Assembly: GCA_910584575.1 (NCBI GenBank)
Contig: CAJUBG010000012.1
Span: 1-51,502, forward strand
From: an uncultured Dorea sp.
GTDB lineage: Bacteria > Bacillota > Clostridia > Lachnospirales > Lachnospiraceae
DNA: 51,502 nucleotides
Reading direction: 5' to 3'
How positions within the stretch are numbered: position 1 is the stretch's first letter; every line of letters begins with the position of its first letter. Of this stretch, positions 42,134-51,464 are shown one piece after another. The translations under genes and the position numbers were made by a program. The notes beneath the pieces were generated by a model that was not told where the DNA came from, did not search any database, and saw only the letters and a program-made list of their open reading frames with translations.

Positions 42134-44779
42134 TTACCAACGGTTCTTGAGCTTATTCTGTAACTGGTACAGCGTGTTGAGCGCATCAATCGGAGTCAGG
42201 TTTCCAAGGTCCAAATTCTTAATCTCGTCAATCACGTCGTCATCCCTCACCGTGTCAAACAGCGACATCTGCGCCAAATCCACCTCGTCGTAATGCTTCG
42301 GCTTATCCGGCTTTTCATGGCCGTGGTTTGCAATATCCTTAATCTTGTCCGTGATATCCGCCTGCACCAGTTCTTCTACAATCTCCTTGGCACGCAGGAT
42401 GACGGACTCCGGCACCCCTGCAAGCCTTGCCACCTGGATTCCGTAGCTCTTGTCCGCGCCGCCTTTTACAATCTTCCGCAGGAAAATGATATCGTCGCCC
42501 TTCTCCTTCACGGCAATACAATAGTTATTTACATTATGAATCTTCCCCTCAAGCTCAGTCAGCTCATGGTAGTGGGTAGCAAACAAGGTCTTTGCCCCAA
42601 GAAGCTTACTGTTACTGATATGCTCAATCACAGCCCAGGCAATACTTAAGCCGTCAAAGGTACTGGTTCCCCGTCCAATCTCGTCCAGAATCAAAAGACT
42701 TTTGCTGGTGGCATTACGCAGAATATTCGCAACCTCCGTCATCTCCACCATAAACGTACTCTGCCCGCTGGCCAGGTCGTCAGACGCGCCCACCCTGGTG
42801 AAAATCCGGTCCACCAGTCCGATATCTGCACTTAAAGCCGGAACAAATGAGCCTAACTGGGCCATCAGGACAATCAGTGCAGTTTGGCGCATATAGGTAG
42901 ATTTCCCCGCCATATTCGGCCCGGTAATCACGGAAATCCGGTTCTTCTTGTCATTTAAGAAGGTATCGTTTGCAATAAACATATCATTGGGAATCATCCT
43001 CTCCACCACAGGATGCCGTCCGTCCTTGATATCAATCACGCCTTTTTCATTGATACTCGGACGCACATACTGATTCCTCTCAGCCACCAATGCCAGAGAC
43101 GAAAAAGCGTCCAACTGGGCTATGGCCCTTGCGCTTGACTGGATTCTTAAAATCTCTGCCCCGATTTTATCCCGTACCTCGCAGTAAAGCTGATACTCCA
43201 ACGCATACAATTTATCCTCCGCCCCAAGGATAGTGTCCTCCAACTCCTTCAATTCCGGAATGATAAAACGCTCTGCATTGGCAAGCGTCTGCTTACGGGT
43301 ATAGTAATCCGGCACCATATTCTTAAAGGAATTGGTCACCTCAAGATAATAGCCAAACACCTTATTAAAACGAATCTTCAGATTCTTAATCCCCGTCTTA
43401 TCCCGTTCGTCGGCCTCAAGCTTGGCAAGCCACTCCTTCCCGTCCGACTTCGCCAGGCGCAGCCTGTCTACCTCCTTGTCATACCCCTCTCGTATAATGC
43501 CGCCCTCTCTCATGGCAATGGGAGGCTCGTCCTTAATGGCGCTTTTCACAAGACCGCAGAGGTCCTCCAGTGTATCCATGCTCTCATACAACTCCCGCAG
43601 AAGGGGCGATTTCATTTCCTGTAAAATATATTTGATATGGGGCAGCATAGCCAGAGAATGTTCAAATGCAATCAGATCCCGCGGATTTGCCGACTGATAT
43701 GTAATCCTGCACACCAGACGCTCTAAGTCATAGATAGAAGAAAGATATTCCCGAATCTCCTCACGGGAAATGGCGTTATCCTTTAACTCCTCCACAGCAT
43801 CCAGGCGGCGTTCAATCTCCCTCTTGTCGATTAAGGGCTGCTCGATATGCCTGCGAAGCGCCCTGGCCCCCATAGCCGTCTTTGTCTTATCCAGCACCCA
43901 GAGTAAAGACCCTCGCTTCTGCTTCTCACGGAGGGTCTCGCAAAGCTCAAGATTCCTTCTGGTAGAGCTGTCAAGCAGCATATATTTCCCCGTGGCATAG
44001 ACCGAAAGCCTGGTAATGTGGGACAAATCCCTCTTTTGCGTCTCAATCAGATACTTAAGCAGCGCCCCCGCCGCAATCACTCCGCAGTCATAGTCCGAAA
44101 GCCCCAGACCCTCAAGGCCCTTTACATGAAAATGCTCCGTAAGGGTTTGCTGGCAGATGGTATCGTCAAAATACCATGCCTCCAAGGAATACAGGGTAAT
44201 CCCCAATTTCTCCTTCAATAATTCCAAATCCATGCCACTCATGTAGAAAGCCTCGTTGCACACAAGCTCAGAGGGCATGAACTTATAGATCTCGTCAAAC
44301 AGCTTCTCGGCCTCTGACAGCTCTGTGACCATATATTCCCCTGTGGTCACGTCCGCAACCGAAAGCCCGTAATGGTCTGCAATGTAGACCACGCACATAA
44401 TATAATTATTCTTCGTCTCGTCCAATGCCTGCACATCCAGGTTCGTCCCAGGGGTCACAATCCGCACCACATCCCGCTTTACCAGTCCCTTTGCGGTTGC
44501 CGCGTCCTCCATCTGCTCGCAGATCGCCACCTTATACCCCTTGGAAACCAGACGGTTTAAATAAGAGTCTACCGCATGGAAAGGAACGCCGCACATAGGT
44601 GCGCGTTCCTTTAATCCGCAGTTCTTTCCGGTCAGGGTAATCTCCAACTCCTTCGACGCAGTCAGGGCGTCGTCAAAGAACATCTCATAAAAGTCTCCCA
44701 ATCTATAAAACAGGATGCAGTCCGGATATTCCTTCTTCGTCTCCATGTATTGCTGCATCATCGGTGTTAATTCCGCCAC
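42134..44779 (-). CDS. mutS: DNA mismatch repair protein MutS
   Basis: MutS recognises mismatches. The 881-residue product is full length, with the mismatch-contact motif in LGDFYEMFFDDA near the N-terminus, the Walker A loop GPNMAGKST (about residue 619), SLLILDEIGRGTSTFDG and FATHYHEL. The start is a GTG at 44779 with an AGAGAGG site 7 bases upstream. It heads the mutS-mutL-miaA operon. Confidence 0.97.
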   Translation of the reverse strand: MAELTPMMQQYMETKKEYPDCILFYRLGDFYEMFFDDALTASKELEITLTGKNCGLKERAPMCGVPFHAVDSYLNRLVSKGYKVAICEQMEDAATAKGLVKRDVVRIVTPGTNLDVQALDETKNNYIMCVVYIADHYGLSVADVTTGEYMVTELSEAEKLFDEIYKFMPSELVCNEAFYMSGMDLELLKEKLGITLYSLEAWYFDDTICQQTLTEHFHVKGLEGLGLSDYDCGVIAAGALLKYLIETQKRDLSHITRLSVYATGKYMLLDSSTRRNLELCETLREKQKRGSLLWVLDKTKTAMGARALRRHIEQPLIDKREIERRLDAVEELKDNAISREEIREYLSSIYDLERLVCRITYQSANPRDLIAFEHSLAMLPHIKYILQEMKSPLLRELYESMDTLEDLCGLVKSAIKDEPPIAMREGGIIREGYDKEVDRLRLAKSDGKEWLAKLEADERDKTGIKNLKIRFNKVFGYYLEVTNSFKNMVPDYYTRKQTLANAERFIIPELKELEDTILGAEDKLYALEYQLYCEVRDKIGAEILRIQSSARAIAQLDAFSSLALVAERNQYVRPSINEKGVIDIKDGRHPVVERMIPNDMFIANDTFLNDKKNRISVITGPNMAGKSTYMRQTALIVLMAQLGSFVPALSADIGLVDRIFTRVGASDDLASGQSTFMVEMTEVANILRNATSKSLLILDEIGRGTSTFDGLSIAWAVIEHISNSKLLGAKTLFATHYHELTELEGKIHNVNNYCIAVKEKGDDIIFLRKIVKGGADKSYGIQVARLAGVPESVILRAKEIVEELVQADITDKIKDIANHGHEKPDKPKHYDEVDLAQMSLFDTVRDDDVIDEIKNLDLGNLTPIDALNTLYQLQNKLKNRW

Positions 44780-44823
44780 TGTTGTACCTCTCTTTTGTAA
44801 TATTTCTGCTCATTTGCTTATTT

Positions 44824-44840
44824 ATTATAGCATTATTATA
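44824..44840 (-). promoter_or_regulatory. Possible tandem -10 elements of the mutS promoter
   Basis: Two TATAAT sequences on the - strand (44824-44829 and 44835-44840) lie about 45-60 bases before the mutS start. Neither has a good -35 at 16-18 bases, so this is a weak call supported mainly by position. Confidence 0.4.
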
Positions 44841-44855
44841 AACAATAAAAAAGAT

Positions 44856-44873
44856 AAATTTTCTCAAAATTTT
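44856..44873 (-). terminator. Weak AT-rich terminator after the DUF4132 operon
   Basis: A short stem of A-T pairs only (44856-44862 with 44866-44872) lies just after the YczE-like stop, followed on the - strand by ATCTTTTTATTG. It is in the right place but thermodynamically weak. Confidence 0.3.
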
Positions 44874-44876
44874 TGT

Positions 44877-45536
44877 TTATACTACCTCAAAATGCCTGTC
44901 AAACCACCGTTCATAGACCCCAATCAGCGGTCCGTTACAGCACGCCATCATAACCGTCCCAACTCCCACTCCCACAAGTCCATGGAACAATCCCAAGGAA
45001 AGCGCCAGCGTCAGAAGTAAAAATGACAGGTCAAATCTAAGCTTAAACTTCGGCAGTTCAATCCCATACTTTTCACTTATCCCTTTCACAAAGAATTCAT
45101 AGACCTGGGGATAATACTTGTTTTTAAAATAAAGCACAGCGCCAAACCCATTGATAAAAAATCCGACCACAAAATAAACCGTCCTGACAGCCGCAGGAAG
45201 CGTCCCCGCCTCATACAGGCTCGGATTAAAATGCGGAATCAGAAATCTCCACATATCCAGCAGAATACCGTATATGATTCCCGAAAAAAACGCTCCGAAA
45301 TATAAAAGCCTCACCTGCCTCATAGCAATACAGAACACCAGAAACAAAATCCCCTGCACCACATACTCTGCCTGTCCAAAGGTAAGAGAAGGCACCTTTA
45401 AGCTGACCAGATATGCCGGCGATACAATGACGGACAGCCCAAAATCCGCAGCCGCCAGCATGGCTGTTGCCAGGGACAAAATGACTGCCCCTGACAGGTA
45501 TACCAGCTCATTGGTAAGTTTTATTTTCTTCATCAT
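44877..45536 (-). CDS. YczE/YitT-like integral membrane protein
   Basis: The 219-residue product has about five or six transmembrane segments with DFGLSVIVSPAYL and LFHGLVGVGVGTVMMACCNGPLIG, features of the YczE/YyaS/YitT-like membrane family (DUF6198 in my memory). The function is unknown. The ATG at 45536 overlaps the DUF4132 stop by one base; GTG 45539 and ATG 45533 are alternatives. The tight coupling suggests that it works with, or is expressed with, the DUF4132 protein. Confidence 0.78.
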   Translation of the reverse strand: MMKKIKLTNELVYLSGAVILSLATAMLAAADFGLSVIVSPAYLVSLKVPSLTFGQAEYVVQGILFLVFCIAMRQVRLLYFGAFFSGIIYGILLDMWRFLIPHFNPSLYEAGTLPAAVRTVYFVVGFFINGFGAVLYFKNKYYPQVYEFFVKGISEKYGIELPKFKLRFDLSFLLLTLALSLGLFHGLVGVGVGTVMMACCNGPLIGVYERWFDRHFEVV

Positions 45537-48500
45537 CACAACCTCTGCCGTATCTGAGACAGAATATTCGGGTCCTTAATCTTTTTATCCTCTGCAAAGA
45601 GAAGTATCTTGGACATAATCTCAGCAGTCTTTGGGTCGTCATCAATAAACGGCAGGAAAATCCTCCCTCTGTGCTGTGAATGTACGGGCACCACAAACAG
45701 CATAGAATTACCGAGCTGATGCACCACGCCGCTTCCCAGGTGTACCGAATACTGCCCAAGGTTTCCGTCGATGACGGCATGATTCCCTTTAAGACGGACA
45801 TTCTTAAGTCCAAACAGCTTAAGATTACACTCGGCAATGGCCCTTCGCATCTCAATGGTAGAATGGCTGGTCTCAGGATCCACACCGCCTGCATGGGCGA
45901 CGCTCACAGCCAAATCCACGTCCCGCATGACTTCACTGTAAATGACGTCAGGAATCTCCTTAATCTGCATCTGTTTTCCCGTCTTCCGTTCAGAGAACAC
46001 CACCCACTCAAGAGTGGGGGCCTCTGCGTCACTGGGAGTAAACCAGTCCGCCATGGCATAGATACAGGCAATAATATTTTCCTTATAGTAAATCTTCTTA
46101 AGCCCGTCCTCATAATCCGCAACCCATCGGCGGCTTCTAAGGGCGCCTGCCGTCTTCTGAGGCTGAAGCTGGTTGCCGGAGAACAGTCTGGATTCACACT
46201 TTTCCATTTCCTCGTCAAGTTTTAAGTACAGCTCACGGAACACCTGCTTAAAAGGCTGCTTAATCTTCTTATCAAACAACAGCTTCTGGTACTCGTGCCA
46301 GCAGCCGCTTCTGTACAAATCAAAGGGATGGGCAATCCAAACCTTGTCGTCAGGTTTGACGGGGCTTATATTTCCCGCGTCGTCTAAAAGCCCTTCTTCC
46401 GTCAGAAATCCCAACTTAAACTGGTTCCCCTTTTCCTTCTCAAAACCAGTCGTCCCTCCTTCTGCCGAAATATTTTCTCCCACGGTTCGGACAACCAGAA
46501 ATTCCACGATGGGACGCGCCACAGGATTGGATTTCAGCTCACGCAATTCCCATACCTCGAATTCCGTCCGATCCTCCATGGCCTGCTCCATCATCTGTCT
46601 TGTACGGCTATACTGCTCGTTTAGCTTTTTATTGACCTCCTGGCATCTCAAAACCGTCTCATTCTTCTTATACTTCGACGGAACAGCCTTTAAGGGCTTT
46701 TCACCCCTCCTGCACTTCAGTGTGCTCTTTCCGTTCTCGTCCACAGACACCATCAGCTCAATCTCACCCTCCACAGGCTGCCAGTCAAAATAGGCCGAAG
46801 ACTGTTCTGTAAGCTTCCCCTCCATCCGCAGTACAAGTCGGGTCACATCCGTAAAGCCGGCGTTGACGCTTAAGTTGCGAAGCGCTAGATCTGCGGCCCG
46901 CCCCTCGCTTGCCCGACGCTGCGCCCCAAACTGCCTGCTCTCCTTCCGAAACCTCTGAATAAACTGATAACGGTCTAAAAGCTCATTTTCCCGCTGTATC
47001 TTCTGGTTTCCAAGGGGAAGAAGCCCCATACTCATCAGCAAATCTTTGTTGCGTTTCGCCTCTATCTCTGCTTTTAAATCCTCCTTCTTCACATTTCCAA
47101 GGGCGGCGTTTGCATATTTGCGCGCCCTTGTGTGGGCCGCGCCGCTGGAGGAATATTTTGCCGCGTCATAGAGAAGTTTAAAATCCTTCTCCCCCACATT
47201 TTTATAGGCTTCAAAAAACCAATGGATATCAAACGCCCCGTCTTTCAGTTCTTCTGGAGAAAGCGGCGTGTACTTGGCAATGGTGGAGGTCACCTGGTCG
47301 TCAAACCCTTCGCTGGTATGTGCCAGGAAATAATAACACGTGCTCGCAAACCCCGGAATTCCCAGATATTCTTCAATCATCGGTATCCATTGCCGCGCAT
47401 ACATGGCAAGTTCGGCAAGCCGCTTCTTCGTGATGTCCGTCCCCTTAAGCGCCTTCTTTAAATCCTCAGACGTTTCCTCTGGCTTAGGCATACAGACCTT
47501 AAGCAGATGGCTTAACACAGACTGCCTTTCGCTGTCTGAGGAATAATAGCTGAAGCCCCGTTTTAGAGGCTCATTCCCCAACGCCGTCAAAATCTGTATC
47601 ATATAGTCAATGCCATAGATAGCTCGTATCTTATGTATATACTCGGAAAAGTCTGTGGGCTGTTCTCCCCTTTTTAACTCCACACTCAGGATAAGGGGAA
47701 TGAGCTCTTTGTATAGCTCATGGGCAAATGCCATCTCTGCCATATCCCCCATGGAATCAAAATGGTATTTTCCGTCCACAGGCTTTATGACATTGTATCC
47801 AAAAAATGAATTCAGCGCATACACCCGCGCTTTGCGGGGGGAAACCGCGCCTTTCTGCTCTACGGTGCTGACCGGCTCAAGCAGGCTTCCCAAATCGGAA
47901 AACATAAAAACCGCTTTATAAAATAACTCCTTATCCCATACCTGCTTCACATAGCATTTTACATAATCGGAAATCCCAAGATAGCATTTCGCAGAACTCT
48001 GGCAGGCATACTGCCGATTCTTCTCTCTGTGCGCCTGATTAAGGTAATACTCCTGAAGCCGGAGCCTCAAGGTGAACGCACTTCCCCAATCCTTCTCATC
48101 TGCCAGAGAAAGCCAATGAAGCATATTTGAAAAAACAGGAAGCTCAGCCGCCCGCTTGGTAAAAATAATGTCTTCCCCATTCCAATGCCTGTGCTTCACC
48201 GGAAAAATATCATTGGAGGTATTGAGTACGGAGAGGAACTTTGCCATTCCCTTAAGGGCAAAATCAGCCTTAAGGGAATCCGGGACATACTGGTCCGCCA
48301 ACAAAGAAACTACTGTCCATGTCTGGCTCATATATGGGAGCTCACTCACAAAATTCTTAAAAATCTGCTTCCTTCCTCTGCCGAATACCTGCATATACAA
48401 CTTGTGGTTGTACTGATAATAACTACTCTGCATACAGCACTGGCGGTATAGCTCTGTCTCCAGGAGAAGCTTGGGATTACCAATCTCCTTTTTGTAGAAT

Positions 48501-50734
48501 TCCTCCCACATCTCACGAAAGGGATAGGCATCCAGAGGCTCGGCATTGGGGTCGTCGTGAATATACCTCGATTTTTTCAGCTCATTTCCAAGAAGTTCGT
48601 CCTGGTCCCAGGCAGTCTTATAGGACAGTGTGGCATGGGCTTCAATCAGGTGGGAAAGTTTTTCGCACACGCGGATACATTCTTTTTCTCCATAGGAAAA
48701 CAGATCGTCCGCCTGGTCGTGAGATATTTCCACAGGCGGCAAAACCCAATCCCTGCCTGGGTCATACAAACCATATCCAGGCGTATGCAGGATATCCTGA
48801 GCCTTACTCTGCCCTTCTAAAAGCTCGTCTAAGAGCACCTGCTCTTTTCCGGTGGGATTGGGGAAATCCCGCAGATGGGGAAGGACTTCCTCCAGACATT
48901 CTCTGTCCTCATTTTTCAAATATAACGCAAGGTCCAAAGCGCCCATACGGCATTCCTCGGATTTGGCCCCAAGGTTTCTTACGATACAGGCGGCAAGACT
49001 TTTGCCATCCTGCTTCCGCAAAAGAGCCAGGGTTCCCTGCCGCCCTTTCTTGTACTTGAGATTTTTCTCAATGGAGATATAATCCTCTGCCGATAACTCC
49101 ATATCCTCCGCCAAATGATAGGCTTCCTCATTGGTGTATTCCTCTGGGTTGTGCAAAAGCTCAAACAGAACCTTTTTTCTTGCCGCCGACCTTGGGCGGT
49201 ATAGCAAAAGCCTGGCTGCCGCCGACCTGGACATGCCATAGTAAGAGTAGCCCTCGCCCTGTCCAATCAGAGGAATATAACCTGCCGCTTCATCCAATAT
49301 CCCATCCTCCTGAAGCATCCATGCAATTAAGCACAATCTGGCGGCTATCCCAGAGGGACCCATGGAGACTTGATGCCATGGAAAGATACACGGTGAAATT
49401 ACCAGTCCCTTCTTAGGAAGCTTCTTTAACATCTCCTTCAAAATCCCATAGAACCGCCTGGCCTCCTCCCTGCCTTCAAAGAATTCCTCCGGATTAATCT
49501 TCTTAGGCTCAATGACCTTATGGCTTCGGAAGGAATAAGAATCGCTGTCCTTATCCTTAACAAGACTATAAAAATAGGAATTTACAGTTTCCATAAAGCT
49601 TGGCAGGAAACACGCCGCCAACTCCATATCCTCAGGGTATCGAAGAATCACCTTTTTCGCTGCCCGCATCTTTAATCTCTCATCCTGGAGGGATTGAAGA
49701 AAGTAAGAGGCTGTCATCTTCTGGTGCTTCGTGCCATTGGTAATCAGATAAAGCACCGAGTCCACGGCCTTCTCGGCGTCATAGAACCCCTTTGCCCAGA
49801 GGGCGCAGCTAATGGCCACGGAATCCTCTGTGGCAAGCTGCCCGTCACAAAAGGCAGCGTCCCTGAGACATTTCCCCATCAGGCCAAGCAGCTTCTCACT
49901 TATCCTCTCTACGCTTTTTTCATTGAAAATGCCAATCCATGTGGCAGCCGCCCGTTTTACCGAAGAATAACGGATGAGGTTGTGTTCCTCAATGACATGA
50001 AACAGATGGAGAAATGCCTCCGGACGTCCCGCGTCCATGGTCTCGCAGACTGCCTGGCGCGCGCCCTCCTGAAGCCTGGCCGCCAGAAGGAACTTTCCCA
50101 GAAGGTCATACAACTCTTGGTTTTTACTCATCACGATTCCACAGATAAGCTTGTGGCTAATCATCGCCGTGTTCCCTTCTCCAAGGAGAATCTCCCTGAC
50201 TGCCCTAATGGTCTCCTCATTTCCCCTGTCAATCTGTGCTGCCAGTATTTCCCCATAAGAAAAGAACGTGTTTCTTACATGGTCGTAAATCATTGGATGG
50301 ACATTCCCCATCAGAAAATCTGCCAGGCTGATTCCATAAAAATTTAACAGCCCATAGGCACGCAGCACTTTGATGCTCTGTTCTGCAAAAGGAGCGTAGC
50401 TTTTAGAGCGCAGGCTTCTTCTGTACCACCCTGCCGTCATCTGGTACTGGTTCATTGCATCCAGGGCCTCGTAGAATTCCTCCAGGCTTCCCTTTGGCAC
50501 ACAGACCTTTACCAGACCGGAAAATTCACCCTTGTAAAGCCCGCTTAATGTGTTGTAAACTCCTTTTTTCAGGAGATCCTCCACCTGACGGCAGACCTCC
50601 TGGGGCGCGAAATAACAGTAAAAATCCGGAAGCATCTCCTTCTCCTGCTTGGAAAGGCGCTTTCCCTTCTTCTCAAAATGCTTTTCCCATGCTTCTTTTA
50701 ATTGCTCTTTTGTCTCATATGTAAATTCCGCCAT
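45536..50734 (-). CDS. Giant DUF4132 domain protein
   Basis: The 1,732-residue product has a long N-terminal part (about residues 1-1250) of helical, HEAT-like character with no signal peptide or membrane segment. A DUF4132 domain follows (about 1330-1540: ARPIVEFLVVRT, VWIAHPFDLY, WHEYQKLLFD), and the C-terminus has SVAHAGGVDPETSHSTIEMR, NLGQYSVHLGSG and VPVHSQHRGRIFLPFIDDDP. E. coli YehI/MolR is a related, shorter protein that sits with MoxR ATPase and VWA genes; the function is unknown. It is probably cytoplasmic. The operon runs 50792-51208 gene, this gene, then the membrane protein. Confidence 0.88.
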   Translation of the reverse strand: MAEFTYETKEQLKEAWEKHFEKKGKRLSKQEKEMLPDFYCYFAPQEVCRQVEDLLKKGVYNTLSGLYKGEFSGLVKVCVPKGSLEEFYEALDAMNQYQMTAGWYRRSLRSKSYAPFAEQSIKVLRAYGLLNFYGISLADFLMGNVHPMIYDHVRNTFFSYGEILAAQIDRGNEETIRAVREILLGEGNTAMISHKLICGIVMSKNQELYDLLGKFLLAARLQEGARQAVCETMDAGRPEAFLHLFHVIEEHNLIRYSSVKRAAATWIGIFNEKSVERISEKLLGLMGKCLRDAAFCDGQLATEDSVAISCALWAKGFYDAEKAVDSVLYLITNGTKHQKMTASYFLQSLQDERLKMRAAKKVILRYPEDMELAACFLPSFMETVNSYFYSLVKDKDSDSYSFRSHKVIEPKKINPEEFFEGREEARRFYGILKEMLKKLPKKGLVISPCIFPWHQVSMGPSGIAARLCLIAWMLQEDGILDEAAGYIPLIGQGEGYSYYGMSRSAAARLLLYRPRSAARKKVLFELLHNPEEYTNEEAYHLAEDMELSAEDYISIEKNLKYKKGRQGTLALLRKQDGKSLAACIVRNLGAKSEECRMGALDLALYLKNEDRECLEEVLPHLRDFPNPTGKEQVLLDELLEGQSKAQDILHTPGYGLYDPGRDWVLPPVEISHDQADDLFSYGEKECIRVCEKLSHLIEAHATLSYKTAWDQDELLGNELKKSRYIHDDPNAEPLDAYPFREMWEEFYKKEIGNPKLLLETELYRQCCMQSSYYQYNHKLYMQVFGRGRKQIFKNFVSELPYMSQTWTVVSLLADQYVPDSLKADFALKGMAKFLSVLNTSNDIFPVKHRHWNGEDIIFTKRAAELPVFSNMLHWLSLADEKDWGSAFTLRLRLQEYYLNQAHREKNRQYACQSSAKCYLGISDYVKCYVKQVWDKELFYKAVFMFSDLGSLLEPVSTVEQKGAVSPRKARVYALNSFFGYNVIKPVDGKYHFDSMGDMAEMAFAHELYKELIPLILSVELKRGEQPTDFSEYIHKIRAIYGIDYMIQILTALGNEPLKRGFSYYSSDSERQSVLSHLLKVCMPKPEETSEDLKKALKGTDITKKRLAELAMYARQWIPMIEEYLGIPGFASTCYYFLAHTSEGFDDQVTSTIAKYTPLSPEELKDGAFDIHWFFEAYKNVGEKDFKLLYDAAKYSSSGAAHTRARKYANAALGNVKKEDLKAEIEAKRNKDLLMSMGLLPLGNQKIQRENELLDRYQFIQRFRKESRQFGAQRRASEGRAADLALRNLSVNAGFTDVTRLVLRMEGKLTEQSSAYFDWQPVEGEIELMVSVDENGKSTLKCRRGEKPLKAVPSKYKKNETVLRCQEVNKKLNEQYSRTRQMMEQAMEDRTEFEVWELRELKSNPVARPIVEFLVVRTVGENISAEGGTTGFEKEKGNQFKLGFLTEEGLLDDAGNISPVKPDDKVWIAHPFDLYRSGCWHEYQKLLFDKKIKQPFKQVFRELYLKLDEEMEKCESRLFSGNQLQPQKTAGALRSRRWVADYEDGLKKIYYKENIIACIYAMADWFTPSDAEAPTLEWVVFSERKTGKQMQIKEIPDVIYSEVMRDVDLAVSVAHAGGVDPETSHSTIEMRRAIAECNLKLFGLKNVRLKGNHAVIDGNLGQYSVHLGSGVVHQLGNSMLFVVPVHSQHRGRIFLPFIDDDPKTAEIMSKILLFAEDKKIKDPNILSQIRQRL

Positions 50735-50791
50735 GACCTTTCCTTTCTGGTTTTTTCAACCGTTTTGCTCTGCATTTTCTTATTCCAACTC

Positions 50792-51208
50792 CTAACCGGA
50801 TAACATGGTTAGGCGAATCAGTGTAAATACCAGCCCCTCCCGCCAGGAGAGCTTGTCGTTAAGCCCTGTCAGTTCCTCATTTCCGGCAAAAACACGGTAG
50901 ATTCCGTCCTCAAAGCTTTGGATTGTATTCTCCACCGCCTGCTTGGCATCGGCTGTCGCCCCGCCGTGAACGCCGAAAGACACCTTTCCCTGTACTGCCT
51001 GATTTGCAATCGCCTCCTTTGTCAGAAAAGGAAGAAGCCCTCCTTCATCTTTTCTTGCGTTGTAGTCTTTTACGCCAAGCTCTGTCAGCCCTATCAGCAG
51101 CTCTCTTAAGGTTTCCGGCTTCTCATTTAGAACGAAGGGCGTGGGGGGCAGCTCTTTAAGCATCTGCCTGCCTGGCTTCTTCATTCTTACATAGATGGTA
51201 AATGACAT
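50792..51208 (-). CDS. Protein of unknown function leading the DUF4132 operon
   Basis: The 138-residue product has no signal peptide or membrane segment and no motif that I recognise. A basic N-terminus (MSFTIYVRMKKPGRQ) is followed by predicted alpha/beta sequence with VSFGVHGGATADAKQAVENTIQSFEDG, and it ends LSWREGLVFTLIRLTMLSG. It lies 57 bases before the DUF4132 gene, and an aGGAGGAAA site precedes its ATG. A strong promoter at 51241-51269 drives it, so it is the first gene of the operon and probably a partner of the DUF4132 protein. Confidence 0.75.
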   Translation of the reverse strand: MSFTIYVRMKKPGRQMLKELPPTPFVLNEKPETLRELLIGLTELGVKDYNARKDEGGLLPFLTKEAIANQAVQGKVSFGVHGGATADAKQAVENTIQSFEDGIYRVFAGNEELTGLNDKLSWREGLVFTLIRLTMLSG

Positions 51209-51240
51209 TTCTGTTTCCTCCGGTTTTGTATGATATATTA

Positions 51241-51269
51241 AGTATACTTAGAAAGACTTAAAATGACAA
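51241..51269 (-). promoter_or_regulatory. Promoter of the DUF4132 operon
   Basis: On the - strand TTGTCA (51264-51269, 5 of 6 consensus) and TATACT (51241-51246, 5 of 6) have a 17-base spacer, about 35 bases before the ATG at 51208. Confidence 0.8.
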
Positions 51270-51275
51270 CTTCTT

Positions 51276-51363
51276 TGTAACAGTTCAGCCCAGGACTTTT
51301 CTGAAAGCAAACTTTAAATGGGCTGGATTCTGTAACTGTGAGGCCGTAGGCTAAACTGTTACA
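51276..51363. repeat. Nested inverted repeats between divergent promoters
   Basis: A 15-base sequence at 51276-51290 is repeated inverted at 51349-51363 with 14 of 15 matches. A third, weaker copy in direct orientation lies at 51331-51345 (11 of 15), sharing the TGTAAC start. Inside, 51286-51292 is a perfect complement of 51319-51325. The block lies exactly between the -35 elements of the two divergent promoters. Confidence 0.8.
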
Positions 51364-51391
51364 CTTCTTCCTATGGTTTCTTCGCTGTGGG

Positions 51392-51420
51392 TTGCCTATT
51401 TCACGGGGGAATGGTAAAAT
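51392..51420 (+). promoter_or_regulatory. Possible promoter of the gene at 51465
   Basis: TTGCCT (51392-51397, 4 of 6) and TAAAAT (51415-51420, 5 of 6) are 17 bases apart, about 45 bases before the ATG at 51465. Confidence 0.5.
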
Positions 51421-51464
51421 AAAATCAAGGGAAACATGGTACTGTATATTGGAGGTGACAGCCT

